Source: Exiguobacterium sp. KRL4 | Lineage (GTDB): Bacteria; Bacillota; Bacilli; Exiguobacteriales; Exiguobacteriaceae | Length of the DNA stretch: 64,000 nt | Reading direction: 5' to 3' | NCBI RefSeq assembly: GCF_001870785.1 | Contig: NZ_MOLV01000028.1 | Coordinates: forward strand, 1 to 64,000 | Part shown: positions 15,567-25,180 of the stretch, piece by piece | How positions within the stretch are numbered: the first letter of the stretch is position 1 | Layout of the letters: the number at the start of each line of letters is the position of its first letter | Position numbers and translations under genes: made by a program | The notes under the pieces: model-generated | Seen by the model: only the letters and a program-made list of their open reading frames with translations | The model's database searches: none | Told to the model about the DNA's origin: nothing

Positions 15567-16593
15567 AACGATTTTAATTACCGGGATTGCAGGATTCATT
15601 GGATTTCATGCGGCACGTCGCTTTTTAGCAGAAGGGTACCGGGTCGTCGGGCTCGATGAAGTCAACGATTATTATGATCCGACGCTCAAAGAGGCTCGGT
15701 TGATCGAACTCGATCCAAGCCGTTACACGTTTTACCGCGTTTCTTTAGAAGATACCGAAGCGGTCGATCAGATCTTTGCGACAGAACAGATTGATTTGGT
15801 CCTCCATCTGGCGGCCCAAGCCGGTGTCCGGTACAGCATCGATCGGCCGGACGTCTACATCACCTCGAACATCGTCGGTTTCCTGTCGATTCTTGAAGCC
15901 TGTCGGCATCATCCGGTCGAGCAACTGATCTACGCCTCATCGAGTTCCGTTTACGGTTCGAATACGAAGATGCCGTTTGCGACGACGGATGCGGTCGACC
16001 ATCCACTCAGTCTCTACGCCGCTTCGAAAAAAGCGAACGAACTGATGGCGCATACGTACAGCAGTCTTTACGGGATCAAAACGACCGGTCTTCGCTTCTT
16101 CAGCGTTTATGGACCGTGGGGACGTCCGGACATGGCCCTGTTCAAGTTCACGGAAGCGATCGCGAACGGTCAACCGATCGACCTGTACAACTACGGTGAG
16201 ATGGGACGCGACTTCACGTATGTCGACGACATCATCGAAAGCATCTATCGGCTGATGCAGACGGAGCCGGTTGCGGATCCCCAGTTTGATAAAGCGAATC
16301 CACTTCCCGACCGAAGTTTCGTCCCGTATCGTGTCTTCAACATCGGCAGTCATAGCCCGATCCGACTGAACGAATTCGTCGCCTTGATTGAACAGCGGCT
16401 CGGCAAAAAAGCCATCAAACATGAATTACCACTCCAAGCGGGTGATGTGCCGGAAAGTTTTGCGGATGTGCAGTCCTTGTTTGAAACAATCGGTTATCGT
16501 CCACAGACGACGATCGAAGCAGGCGTCCATGCATTCATCGACTGGTATGAGCAGCATTATCGGCTGAAGGAGGGAGTTCAAGATGGCGCTTAA
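15556..16593 (+). CDS. UDP-glucuronate 4-epimerase-like NAD-dependent epimerase (CapI-like)
   Basis: The 345-residue extended SDR has the NAD motif TGIAGFIGFHAARRF and the catalytic SSSVYG with YAASKKANE (Tyr-x3-Lys). The C-terminus has RDFTYVDDIIESIYRLM, typical of UDP-glucuronic/galacturonic acid epimerases. It would interconvert UDP-GlcA and UDP-GalA for the polymer. GTG 15556 follows GAGGAGG. It overlaps both neighbours by 11 nt. A related UDP-sugar epimerase specificity cannot be excluded. Confidence 0.86.
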   Translation: MQNKTILITGIAGFIGFHAARRFLAEGYRVVGLDEVNDYYDPTLKEARLIELDPSRYTFYRVSLEDTEAVDQIFATEQIDLVLHLAAQAGVRYSIDRPDVYITSNIVGFLSILEACRHHPVEQLIYASSSSVYGSNTKMPFATTDAVDHPLSLYAASKKANELMAHTYSSLYGIKTTGLRFFSVYGPWGRPDMALFKFTEAIANGQPIDLYNYGEMGRDFTYVDDIIESIYRLMQTEPVADPQFDKANPLPDRSFVPYRVFNIGSHSPIRLNEFVALIEQRLGKKAIKHELPLQAGDVPESFADVQSLFETIGYRPQTTIEAGVHAFIDWYEQHYRLKEGVQDGA

Positions 16594-17932
16594 AGAAGAG
16601 TTGTATTATAAATCCCCGATATTCATTCAGAATATCTTAACTTCTCTTTACGGGAAAAAGTTGATGCAGGAACGATATGGTATGGGTTATGAGGAAAAAA
16701 TCAAAGAATTAAGAGAAAAAGATCGAACGATCGACTACCGGATTGAACAGCTCGAGCGATTGAATGCCTTTCTGTTATTCGTTCAGACACATACACCTTA
16801 CTACCAAAAACTGTTTCAAGAACATGACATTCGACTCCCCTTCACCTCACTGGATCAGTTACAGACGATACCGGTGCTTGAGAAGGAGACGCTCAGGCAA
16901 CAAAACGCAGCATTCCTGTCAAACATCGACGCCCCGGTCCGCGGGCGGACTGGCGGTACGAGCGGAAAATCACTTCAAGTCGCCTTCATGCGAGAGGATG
17001 TCCAAGAACGGATGGCCCATCTCGATTACTTCAAAGAGTTACATGGATTTTATTCCGGCATGCGGCGGGCGAGTTTCACGGGTCGGACCTTGACGGCGGT
17101 TGATCAGAAAAAACCGATCTTCTGGCGGATGAACCGTCCGTTGAATCAACTCCTGTTATCGATTTTCCACATGAAGGAAGAAAATTTACCGGCGTATATC
17201 GAAGAGTTGAACCGGTTCCGACCGGCGGCACTTGACGGGACACCAACGGCGATGCTTGAAATTGCGCTGTACATGCTCAAATACAAGATTCAACTTGATT
17301 TTAAGTTGACCGCGATCTTTCCAACAGCGGAAACGGTGACACCCGAGATGCGGCGGTTACTTGAAGAAGCCTTCCAAGCACCCGTCTTCGATCAGTACGG
17401 TTCGTCGGAAGGGGCACCGATCATCTCGGAGTGTCGTGAGCGTAAGCTGCATCTCCATCACGAGACCGGCATCATCGAACCATACGGAGAGGGTGGTGAA
17501 GTCGTCGTCACCTGTTTTACGACCCGCGGGACGCCGCTGATCCGTTACCGGATTGGTGACCGGATGACGCTGAGTGACGCAACTTGTACATGCGGACTGA
17601 ACGGTCCGGTCATCGAGTCGATTGACGGGCGAGGAACCAGTTATATCGTCAGTGAAAAGCGGGGCAAAGTATTCGAAGGAGACATCACGACGATCGCCCG
17701 TGAATTACCGAACTCGGTCTTACGCCTGCAGGTCGAACAATACGCATTGAATCAAGTGACGCTCCGCTACATTCCGGATGAACAATTGTTTGTACCGAAA
17801 CACGAAAAGATCTTATTACGCGAGATGCACAAGTTGCTTGGCTCCTCGATGCAGGTGACGCTCGAGCCGGTCCGGCAGATGAAGCAGGAACCGAATGGGA
17901 AAACACTGATCGTCAGACAGTCGATGAAATAG
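16583..17932 (+). CDS. CapK/PaaK-like AMP-binding adenylate-forming ligase
   Basis: The 449-residue protein carries the adenylate-forming motif GGTSGKSL (about residue 128), YGSSEGAPIISEC, and TRGTPLIRYRIGDRMTL with a Cys pair nearby (CTCG). It is related to phenylacetate-CoA ligase and capsule protein CapK. In polysaccharide loci these proteins are thought to activate acyl or amino acid substituents, but the reaction is rarely known. The start overlaps the epimerase stop by 11 nt. It might feed the GNAT-like acyltransferase at 21006. Confidence 0.84.
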   Translation: MALKEELYYKSPIFIQNILTSLYGKKLMQERYGMGYEEKIKELREKDRTIDYRIEQLERLNAFLLFVQTHTPYYQKLFQEHDIRLPFTSLDQLQTIPVLEKETLRQQNAAFLSNIDAPVRGRTGGTSGKSLQVAFMREDVQERMAHLDYFKELHGFYSGMRRASFTGRTLTAVDQKKPIFWRMNRPLNQLLLSIFHMKEENLPAYIEELNRFRPAALDGTPTAMLEIALYMLKYKIQLDFKLTAIFPTAETVTPEMRRLLEEAFQAPVFDQYGSSEGAPIISECRERKLHLHHETGIIEPYGEGGEVVVTCFTTRGTPLIRYRIGDRMTLSDATCTCGLNGPVIESIDGRGTSYIVSEKRGKVFEGDITTIARELPNSVLRLQVEQYALNQVTLRYIPDEQLFVPKHEKILLREMHKLLGSSMQVTLEPVRQMKQEPNGKTLIVRQSMK

Positions 17933-17944
17933 GAGGAATCCATC

Positions 17945-19288
17945 ATGAATAAGGCAGTCAAACACATCATAGATACGACAGCAGCCGAAACACGATCACT
18001 CCCTATCGCCAACCGTTCGATTGCCGTCGTCGGCCTCGGATACGTCGGTCTTCCCGTCGCCGTCGCCTTTGGCGAAAAAACGGAAGTCATCGGCTTTGAC
18101 ATCAAGGAACAGCGGGTCGCGGAACTAAAAGAAGGCATTGACGCGACACTCGAACTCAGTCCATTCGTCCTGAAGAATGCAGAAGTCGAGTACGTGACGG
18201 ACGCAGGAGCCTTGCAGGCAAGCGACTTCATCATCATCGCCGTCCCGACACCGATCAACGCTCAAAACCAGCCGGACTTGACACCACTCCTTCGTGCCTC
18301 GCATCTTGTCGGACGACAACTGAACAAAGGCGACATCGTCGTCTATGAATCAACGGTCTATCCGGGCGCGACCGAGGAAGATTGTATCCCGGTCCTTGAG
18401 GAAGCATCAGGACTTCAAGCCGGCGTCGACTTCTTTGTCGGCTACTCTCCGGAACGGATCAATCCCGGTGATCACGAGCATACGTTCAAGACAATCAAAA
18501 AAATCGTCTCCGCTCAAAACGAAGAAACGCTCGACATCGTCGCGGAAGTCTATGAAGCGGTCGTTGAAGCCGGCGTCCACCGTGCCTCATCGATCAAGGT
18601 CGCAGAAGCGGCAAAGATCATCGAAAATACACAACGTGATTTGAACATCGCCTTGATGAACGAACTGGCAATCATCTTTGATCGAATGAATATCGACACA
18701 CTCGAAGTACTCGAAGCGGCCGGGACGAAGTGGAACTTCCTTCCGTTTCGTCCAGGGTTAGTCGGCGGGCATTGTATCGGCGTCGATCCATTCTACTTGA
18801 CGATGAAGGCGGAATCACTCGGCTATCATCCGGAAGTCATCTTAGCCGGACGCCGGATCAATGATACGATGGGGCGTTTCATCGCAACGTCGCTCGTCAA
18901 GAATTTGATCAAACAAAACATGCCCGTCCTCGGGGCTCGCGTGACTGTCCTTGGTCTATCGTTTAAGGAAAACGTCAGTGATATCCGGAATTCAAAAGTC
19001 GCGAACCTCGTTAAGGAAATCGAAGAGTTCGGGATTGAAGTCCAAGTGGCGGACCGGCTCGTCGCAAAAGAAGAGGCGAAACGCGAATACGGCATCGATT
19101 TAGTGGATCTTTCGGACTTAAAACCGGCAGACGTCGTCATTTTCGCCGTCTCCCATGAAGAGTACGTCGAAGGCAACTGGCTGCTTGCGCAACACTTGCT
19201 CAAAGTTGGTCGCGGAATTGTCATCGATATCAAAGGAATGCTGACACCAACAGACAAACCGGAAGGGGTGCATTTATGGCGACTCTAA
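17945..19288 (+). CDS. UDP-N-acetylhexosamine/UDP-sugar 6-dehydrogenase (TviB/WbpO-like)
   Basis: The 447-residue UDP-glucose/GDP-mannose dehydrogenase family protein has an N-terminal NAD motif VVGLGYVGLPVAVAFG. The central helical domain contains KVAEAAKIIENTQRDLNIALMNE. The catalytic Cys lies in LVGGHCIGVDPFYLTMKAE, and a C-terminal UDP-binding domain follows. The PGLVGGHCIGVDPFYL form is that of the UDP-HexNAc C6 dehydrogenases rather than UDP-Glc dehydrogenase. The product would be a UDP-aminouronic acid. It overlaps the glycosyltransferase by 13 nt. Confidence 0.88.
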   Translation: MNKAVKHIIDTTAAETRSLPIANRSIAVVGLGYVGLPVAVAFGEKTEVIGFDIKEQRVAELKEGIDATLELSPFVLKNAEVEYVTDAGALQASDFIIIAVPTPINAQNQPDLTPLLRASHLVGRQLNKGDIVVYESTVYPGATEEDCIPVLEEASGLQAGVDFFVGYSPERINPGDHEHTFKTIKKIVSAQNEETLDIVAEVYEAVVEAGVHRASSIKVAEAAKIIENTQRDLNIALMNELAIIFDRMNIDTLEVLEAAGTKWNFLPFRPGLVGGHCIGVDPFYLTMKAESLGYHPEVILAGRRINDTMGRFIATSLVKNLIKQNMPVLGARVTVLGLSFKENVSDIRNSKVANLVKEIEEFGIEVQVADRLVAKEEAKREYGIDLVDLSDLKPADVVIFAVSHEEYVEGNWLLAQHLLKVGRGIVIDIKGMLTPTDKPEGVHLWRL

Positions 19289-20385
19289 AAATCCTCCAAG
19301 TCTGCGCCCTCGATACGACGGCAGAAACGATGCTTCAGCCTTTGTTACTCGCTCTTCAAAATGCCGGACACGATGTCGGAATTGCCTGTGCGGACACGGG
19401 AGCGGCGGACAAACTAGCCGCTCAAGGTTTTACGATGCATGACATCCCGATTGAACGGAAAATCGACTGGACAAGTAACTGGAAGACGATTCGCTCGATC
19501 GTCCAGATCTTAAAAGACGAACAGTACGACGCCGTCCATGTCCATACACCGGTCGCAGCGGCGCTCGGACGAGTCGCTGCCAAACGGGCCGGAACGAAAC
19601 ATATCGTCTATACGGCACACGGTTTTTACTTTCATGAAAAGATGGGCCGCGTCACGTATCAACTGACGTACTCGGTCGAGAAGTGGCTCGCCCGGTTCGC
19701 GACGGACTACCTGTTGCTCCAAAGTGCCGAAGACTACGAACTGGCGAACCGGAAACGGTTCAAAAACACGACCCGGCTGATGCACCTCGGAAACGGGATC
19801 GATTTGACCCGCTTTTATCCCAGCCCGCGTCAGACGAATGGTAATTTTACGTTTTTGTTCATCGGTCGGATCGTCGAAGAAAAAGGCATTCTCGAACTGT
19901 TGAACGCGTTTGAAGAGGTCGTTGCGGTTCAACCGGATACGCGGCTCGTCATCGCCGGTGAAATGATGGCAAGCGAACGGGATCAGACGACGAAACATAC
20001 GTTCATGAAACGGATCCGGGAGATTCCCAACATCGATTATCTCGGTTTCGTCGAAGATGTGCCGACGCTCCTCCATCAGGTCGATGCCTTTGTTCTTCCC
20101 TCACATCGCGAAGGTGTTCCACGCTCCATCATCGAGGCGATGGCGACGGCAAAACCCGTCATTGCGACGAACATCCGCGGTTGCCGTGAAGAAGTCATCG
20201 AAGGGAAAACCGGTTATTTGGTAGAGGTCCGGGATGAGCAGCAGTTGACTCGGCGGATGCTCGATCTCGTTCAGCATCCAGACGCGGCATCGGAAATGGG
20301 ACGGGCAGGTTTTGAACGGGCGATGAAACACTTTAACGAAGCAGATGTCATCAAGCGGCAACTCGATCTCTTTTCGACCTTATAA
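19276..20385 (+). CDS. GT4-family glycosyltransferase (EpsD-like)
   Basis: The 369-residue GT-B glycosyltransferase has an N-terminal acceptor domain (HVHTPVAAALGRVAAKRAG, YTAHGFYFH) and a C-terminal donor domain with FIGRIVEEKGILELLNAFE. The EX7E-type motif is in LPSHREGVPRSIIEAMA. It is a retaining family that acts on the cytosolic face, adding a sugar to the lipid-linked acceptor. It is the only clear processive-unit glycosyltransferase in the operon besides the initiating enzyme, so the repeat unit may be short or other transferases may be encoded elsewhere. Confidence 0.88.
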   Translation: MATLKILQVCALDTTAETMLQPLLLALQNAGHDVGIACADTGAADKLAAQGFTMHDIPIERKIDWTSNWKTIRSIVQILKDEQYDAVHVHTPVAAALGRVAAKRAGTKHIVYTAHGFYFHEKMGRVTYQLTYSVEKWLARFATDYLLLQSAEDYELANRKRFKNTTRLMHLGNGIDLTRFYPSPRQTNGNFTFLFIGRIVEEKGILELLNAFEEVVAVQPDTRLVIAGEMMASERDQTTKHTFMKRIREIPNIDYLGFVEDVPTLLHQVDAFVLPSHREGVPRSIIEAMATAKPVIATNIRGCREEVIEGKTGYLVEVRDEQQLTRRMLDLVQHPDAASEMGRAGFERAMKHFNEADVIKRQLDLFSTL

Positions 20386-20401
20386 AAAGGAGGACGCCAC
20401 C

Positions 20402-21022
20402 ATGAAACGGACATTCGATTTCACAGTCAGTCTACTCGCTATCCTCGTCCTGCTGCCGGTCTACCTGTTCGTCGCCGTGTTCATCTTTACGAAGCTCGGA
20501 CGCCCGATTTTCTTTAACCAGGTCCGTCCCGGCTATAAAGGCGAACTGTTTAAGATCTATAAATTCCGGACGATGTCGAACGAGACCGATGCGGACGGTA
20601 AACTACTTCCGGACGCCGAACGGATTCCAAAATCGGTCGAATGGGTCCGGCGGTTGAGCCTGGATGAAATCCCACAGTTTTTTAACATTCTTCGGGGACA
20701 GATGAGTTTCGTCGGACCACGCCCGTTGCTCGTCAGTTACTTGAATCACTATACACCGGAACAAATGACCCGCCACGACGTCTTACCGGGTCTGACCGGT
20801 TGGGCACAGATCCACGGGCGGAACGCAACGACCTGGCAAGAACGACTCGAACAGGATCAGTGGTACGCAGCGAACCAGACGTTCCGACTCGATCTGTATA
20901 TTCTGTTGAAAACTGTTAAGATTGTCGTCTCTTCAGAAGGGAACTCGACCGATCATCAGACGGGAATGGGCGAATTCAAAGGACTTGACGGGGGTGTCCA
21001 TCATGATGTCGTTAAGCGCTGA
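20402..21022 (+). CDS. Initiating sugar-phosphate transferase (EpsL/PglC-like)
   Basis: From ATG 20402 after AAGGAGG, the product is 206 residues: one N-terminal hydrophobic re-entrant helix (about 10-32, VSLLAILVLLPVYLFVAVFIF) followed by the monotopic phosphoglycosyl transferase core (KIYKFRTMSNETDADG, RRLSLDEIPQFFNILRGQMSFVGPRP). It transfers a sugar phosphate, plausibly from the UDP-diNAc-bacillosamine-type sugar made here, to undecaprenyl phosphate. Its 3' end overlaps the acyltransferase gene. Confidence 0.92.
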   Translation: MKRTFDFTVSLLAILVLLPVYLFVAVFIFTKLGRPIFFNQVRPGYKGELFKIYKFRTMSNETDADGKLLPDAERIPKSVEWVRRLSLDEIPQFFNILRGQMSFVGPRPLLVSYLNHYTPEQMTRHDVLPGLTGWAQIHGRNATTWQERLEQDQWYAANQTFRLDLYILLKTVKIVVSSEGNSTDHQTGMGEFKGLDGGVHHDVVKR

Positions 21023-22070
21023 ACGATTGATCCACGATCCGCGGGAATGGAATGCCCTCGTCGCGCGTTACGCTTTAGATTGTTATTACGACTACGCCTA
21101 CTTCGAGCTCGCGGAAGAACCGGCAGCGATTCCGGAGATGTATATCTACCCGACAGAATTCGGCATCCTGCTTTATCCGTACCTGAAACGAAAAATCGAT
21201 GGAACGAATTTTCAAGACATCACGACTCCCTACGGGTACGGCGGACCGGTCTTCATCGGCATCTGGTCCTGCGATCAAGTCGAGGAGGTCCGGCAACAAT
21301 TCCGTGAATATTGCCATGCGGAACAGATTATCACCGAGACGATCCGCTTTCATCCGGTACTTGAAAATCAGGAACTCGGTCAAGTGTGGTGTGACACGGC
21401 AAACATCTTGCAGCAGACGGTGACGGTCAAGTTGACGGATCCGCTAGACGTAATTGAAAAGCGTTTTTCCTCGATGACGCGGCGAAATATCAAAAAAGCC
21501 CGACGTGAAGAGGTGACGGTCCGCGTTGCCCGTCCCGAAGAATATGCAAGTTTTATCCATCTGTATCGGTTGACGATGGAGAAACGTCAGGCCGATGCCC
21601 GCTATTACTTCGACGATGATTACTTTCAGCAACTGCAAAACGGACGCTTACCAGCAGAATTGCTCGTTGCCGAACGAAACGGTACGATCATCGCCGGTTG
21701 CATCGTCCTCTACGGACAACAATTCGCCCATTATCACCTCGGGGCGTCCGATCCAGCAGAACTCGCCGCCCGTCCGAATCATCTGTTGTTCGCCGAGATG
21801 ATCCGCCGGGCCAAACACCTCGGAAAAACAGCCCTTCATCTTGGTGGTGGGACGACGAGGGAAAATACCGACAGCTTACTCGCTTACAAACGTTCCTTCA
21901 GTGATCTGCAGACAGCGTTCAGCCTTGGAACGTCGATTTTAAATCCCATGGTATACGAACAATTGTCGAACCGGCACTTGGAGCACCACGGATCGTCATC
22001 GCAGGACTGGTTTCCGCTCTACCGGACCCCAGTGCGTCAGCTGTCACGAAGAGGGGGGGAGTCATCATGA
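21006..22070 (+). CDS. GNAT/FemAB-like acyltransferase
   Basis: The start lies at tandem ATGs 21003/21006 behind GACGGGGGTG, giving about 354-355 residues. The C-terminal half carries a GNAT-like fold in which a core (ELLVAERNGTIIAGCIVLYGQQFAHYHLGAS) precedes a segment like the FemAB/BioF2 type (KHLGKTALHLGGGTTR). It is likely to acylate an amino sugar or the glycan. It overlaps the sugar transferase by about 17 nt and the aminotransferase by 4 nt (ATGA), so it belongs to the same transcript. In B. subtilis a left-handed beta-helix enzyme does the corresponding step, so this is a different solution. Confidence 0.75.
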   Translation: MSLSAERLIHDPREWNALVARYALDCYYDYAYFELAEEPAAIPEMYIYPTEFGILLYPYLKRKIDGTNFQDITTPYGYGGPVFIGIWSCDQVEEVRQQFREYCHAEQIITETIRFHPVLENQELGQVWCDTANILQQTVTVKLTDPLDVIEKRFSSMTRRNIKKARREEVTVRVARPEEYASFIHLYRLTMEKRQADARYYFDDDYFQQLQNGRLPAELLVAERNGTIIAGCIVLYGQQFAHYHLGASDPAELAARPNHLLFAEMIRRAKHLGKTALHLGGGTTRENTDSLLAYKRSFSDLQTAFSLGTSILNPMVYEQLSNRHLEHHGSSSQDWFPLYRTPVRQLSRRGGESS

Positions 22071-23221
22071 AACGTATTCCATTATCAATTCCACATCTCA
22101 GTGGTCAGGAAATACAGTATGTCACGGAAGCACTCGAAACGAACTGGGTGGCACCGCTTGGTCCGAATGTCGAAGCCTTCGAAGCGGGAATCCGTGCCTA
22201 TAGCGGTACAGAAGCCGCACTTGCGACGAGCAGCGGGACAGCGGCCATCCATTTAGCGTTAGCGACGCTTGGCGTGACGGTCGGAGATGATGTCTTCTGT
22301 CAGTCCTTGACCTTCATCGCCTCGACCAACCCGATCCGGTATGTCGGTGCACGCCCTGTTTTGATTGATTCAGAACCGGACACGTGGAACATGTCACCTG
22401 CCGCCTTGCGCCGGGCGATGATTCAAGCGGCGACACGCGGCCAGCTCCCAAAAGCCGTCATCGTCGTTCATCTGTACGGGGTCGTCGCAAAAATCGAGGA
22501 GCTTGCAGCGATCTGTCAGGAATATGATGTGCCGTTGATCGAAGACGCAGCGGAATCGTTAGGATCGACCATCAATGGTCGGATGACGGGTACGTTCGGC
22601 ACGTTTGGTATCTACTCGTTTAATGGCAACAAAATCATTACGACGTCAAGCGGAGGGATGTTGGTCTCGTCTGATCCAGGTTTGATCGAACGGGCGTTTT
22701 ATCTCGCGACGCAAGCCCGGCAACCGGTCTTACATTACGAGCATACAGAAGTCGGCTTTAATTACCGGATGAGTAACGTATCGGCCGGGATCGGACGGGG
22801 ACAACTCGAGGTGATTGAGGACCGGATCAAGGCACGCCGGACGATTTTTAACCGCTATGTCCGAGCGTTTGACGGCGTCGAGGCACGTCACTACCAACAG
22901 GAAATCACCGGTAGTCGGGCGAACCGGTGGCTGACAGCATTGACGGTACCCGGTGGAACGGAGCAACGGGATCAATTGATTCAACACTTGCAACAAAAAA
23001 ATATTGAATCGCGCCCCGTCTGGAAACCGATGCACCTGCAGCCGGTCTACCGGGATGTGCCGTACATCACGGCGAATGATGTGGACGTCAGCCGTCGTTT
23101 GTTTGAAGAAGGGATTTGTCTACCTTCTGCTTCGCAAATGACGTTTACCGAGCAGGCGCTGGTCATCCGTTCAGTTCGTCAAGGACTCGTTGAAGACGTT
23201 CGGAGAAATGTGCAGCTATGA
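22067..23221 (+). CDS. DegT/DnrJ/EryC1 aminotransferase (EpsN-like)
   Basis: The 384-residue PLP enzyme begins IPLSIPHLSGQEIQYV and carries the family signature ALATSSGTAAIHLALATLG. DAAESLGSTINGRMTG holds the aspartate contacting PLP, and the Schiff-base Lys lies in SFNGNKIITTSSGGML. It would aminate the 4-keto-6-deoxy UDP-sugar from the dehydratase at 11114, as in bacillosamine synthesis. It overlaps the preceding stop by 4 nt. The usual length is about 370-400 residues. Confidence 0.92.
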   Translation: MKRIPLSIPHLSGQEIQYVTEALETNWVAPLGPNVEAFEAGIRAYSGTEAALATSSGTAAIHLALATLGVTVGDDVFCQSLTFIASTNPIRYVGARPVLIDSEPDTWNMSPAALRRAMIQAATRGQLPKAVIVVHLYGVVAKIEELAAICQEYDVPLIEDAAESLGSTINGRMTGTFGTFGIYSFNGNKIITTSSGGMLVSSDPGLIERAFYLATQARQPVLHYEHTEVGFNYRMSNVSAGIGRGQLEVIEDRIKARRTIFNRYVRAFDGVEARHYQQEITGSRANRWLTALTVPGGTEQRDQLIQHLQQKNIESRPVWKPMHLQPVYRDVPYITANDVDVSRRLFEEGICLPSASQMTFTEQALVIRSVRQGLVEDVRRNVQL

Positions 23222-23244
23222 ATGTATGGGAGGGAGACATCGTG

Positions 23245-23988
23245 ATGAGCGATTTGGAGGAAACGATTGAAGCACTCCGTCTCGCTGCGAACGGGAAAAA
23301 TGAACTGACGGCAAATACCTACTTTCGCTGGCAACTGAATACACAGTACCCAAGCGTCGCAGAAATCCTGATTTTATTCGGATCTTGGCAAATTGCTCTC
23401 GAGCGAGCCGGAATCGGTCACGTTCGGGTAGCCTTTACCAAATCGGATATCATCGAGGCCTTACGCGCTGCGAAGGAGGAACTGGAACCCTTCACGAGTG
23501 CGACGTACCGTGAATGGGCCCAGCAACATCAGGCGCCGAGCTTGACCGATATCGTCCATCAATTCAACTCGTGGCAGCAGGCATTATCGGAAGCAGAAAT
23601 CCTAAAGGAACGGGTGCAAGAGATGGAACGCCGGATCATCGAATCGTTACTCGAAGCGCAAGAACTTTTACCTGTTTTGACAAGTCAGACCTATACGAAA
23701 TGGGCAGTTGGAAAAAACCGACCGACCGTCGCGACCATCGCGAGACGGTACGGATCCTGGAGTAATGCGTTAGAAATCATCGGTATCGAACAACCGCGTA
23801 AACGCTGGACGGAAGAGGAGGTCCTGCGTATCCTGACAGAAGCGGCAGATGAACTGGACGGCTTGACGATTGCGCATTATCAACAATTCAGTGAGGGACG
23901 ACAAGCACCGAGTATCGGTGTCATCACAGCCTTGTTCGGCAGTTGGAGTAATGCCGTGATGATCGTCTCGAACCAACGGCAATCGTAA
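23245..23988 (+). CDS. Four-repeat 'homing endonuclease-associated repeat' protein, paralogue B
   Basis: The 247-residue protein, like the one at 8034, consists of four repeats of about 60 residues with LFGSW, FNSW, RYGSW and LFGSW marks. The third repeat (LTSQTYTKWAVGKNRPTVATIARRYGSW) is close to the third repeat of paralogue A, so the repeats align one to one and the whole gene was duplicated. Start codons GTG 23242 and ATG 23245 follow GGGAGGGA; a 23218 ATG overlaps the previous stop and lacks a site. Co-transcribed with the EPS genes. It has no catalytic domain. A DNA-binding or scaffold role is possible but unproven. Confidence 0.82.
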   Translation: MSDLEETIEALRLAANGKNELTANTYFRWQLNTQYPSVAEILILFGSWQIALERAGIGHVRVAFTKSDIIEALRAAKEELEPFTSATYREWAQQHQAPSLTDIVHQFNSWQQALSEAEILKERVQEMERRIIESLLEAQELLPVLTSQTYTKWAVGKNRPTVATIARRYGSWSNALEIIGIEQPRKRWTEEEVLRILTEAADELDGLTIAHYQQFSEGRQAPSIGVITALFGSWSNAVMIVSNQRQS

Positions 23989-24022
23989 ATCGACTTGATT
24001 CGAAGGAGAGAGGGAAATCGTG

Positions 24023-24964
24023 ATGAGAGAATGGAAGTGGCTAATCTTAACAGCATTAGGTATCGGACTACTCGTTTTCTTCGGATCAGGTGGGTACGTC
24101 TATCATCAAAACAGTCAGCTGGTCGAGGAAGTCGATGAACCGGTGGAAGCGAGTGTCCAACCAACGGAAACCGCTCAAGCGGAACAAGGAAAAAAAGCAG
24201 ACCAGAAGAAACAAGCCGAGAAACAAACCGCGTCGGAAGCGGTATCGTTGTTACTGCTTGGTGTTGATCAACGCGGCAACGAAGCGGGGCGGAGTGATAC
24301 GATCATCGTCGTGACGGTTAATCCGGAAACCGGTTCAAGCAAGATGCTCAGCATCCCGCGGGACTTGAAGACGGAGATCATTGGCAACGGCTCCAATGAT
24401 AAGATCAACCATGCCTATGCGTTCGGCGGACCGGAGATGGCGCGTGAGACCGTCGAACACTTACTGGATCTGCGAATCGACTACTTTGCAGAAATCAATC
24501 TCGAGGGCTTCACAGACTTAGTGGACGCGGTCGACGGAGTGACGGTCGAAAATGATATCAATTTCTCCTATTACGAGATGCAGTTTCCAAAAGGGGAGTT
24601 GGCGTTAAGCGGCAAAGAAGCACTCGCTTATGCGCGGATGCGTTATGACGATCCGCGAGGCGACTTTGGGCGGCAGATCCGGCAACGGCAAGTCGTCCAA
24701 GCCGTCGCTGATAAATTGACGGCTGACTTTTCCTTGATCCGTTTCAACGACGTCTTGAGTGTTCTTGGTAAAAACGTCAAGACCGACATCCCGTTTCCGG
24801 TCATCCGGAAACTCGCGACGGATTACCGGGCCAGTTTAAAAAATGTCGAAACGTTATCGCTTGAAGGAAGCGGGGGGATTGAATCAGATAAGATTTATTA
24901 CTGGCATCCGACACCAACGTCTCTGAAACAGGTCCGGACGACGTTACAGAACGAGCTTCAATGA
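24023..24964 (+). CDS. LytR-CpsA-Psr (LCP) family glycopolymer ligase
   Basis: The 313-residue membrane-anchored protein has one N-terminal helix (about 8-25) and a charged low-complexity linker (about 40-72, Gln/Lys/Glu-rich). The LCP domain contains SLLLLGVDQRGNEAGRSDTIIVV, SIPRDLKTEI, KINHAYAFGG and YARMRYDDPRGDFGRQIRQRQVV, the conserved Arg/Asp pattern. LCP enzymes attach undecaprenyl-linked polymers to peptidoglycan. It is the last gene of the EPS operon and so likely fixes the product to the wall. A GTG at 24020 is an alternative start. Confidence 0.92.
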   Translation: MREWKWLILTALGIGLLVFFGSGGYVYHQNSQLVEEVDEPVEASVQPTETAQAEQGKKADQKKQAEKQTASEAVSLLLLGVDQRGNEAGRSDTIIVVTVNPETGSSKMLSIPRDLKTEIIGNGSNDKINHAYAFGGPEMARETVEHLLDLRIDYFAEINLEGFTDLVDAVDGVTVENDINFSYYEMQFPKGELALSGKEALAYARMRYDDPRGDFGRQIRQRQVVQAVADKLTADFSLIRFNDVLSVLGKNVKTDIPFPVIRKLATDYRASLKNVETLSLEGSGGIESDKIYYWHPTPTSLKQVRTTLQNELQ

Positions 24965-25180
24965 CGAACACTTTTCGTAAACCAATCGGAGCTGAATCAA
25001 AAAGGGGTTACTCTTTCTTTTACAGAATTTTTGAGCGGGAAAGCCCACTCCTTTAGGGGTGGGATGAAAGCTCGGTCGGATACGGAGTGCCCACAAAGAA
25101 GCCGAAGGTTCTGGCACTTCATGTATCCGAAAATCTTTTTTTGCGTTGCAGTAAATTGTTTGAAATGATACATTGTAAAT

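Noticed and set aside
19510-20076. 188-residue antisense frame within the glycosyltransferase gene
   Set aside because: It opposes conserved GT-B motifs and has no ribosome site.
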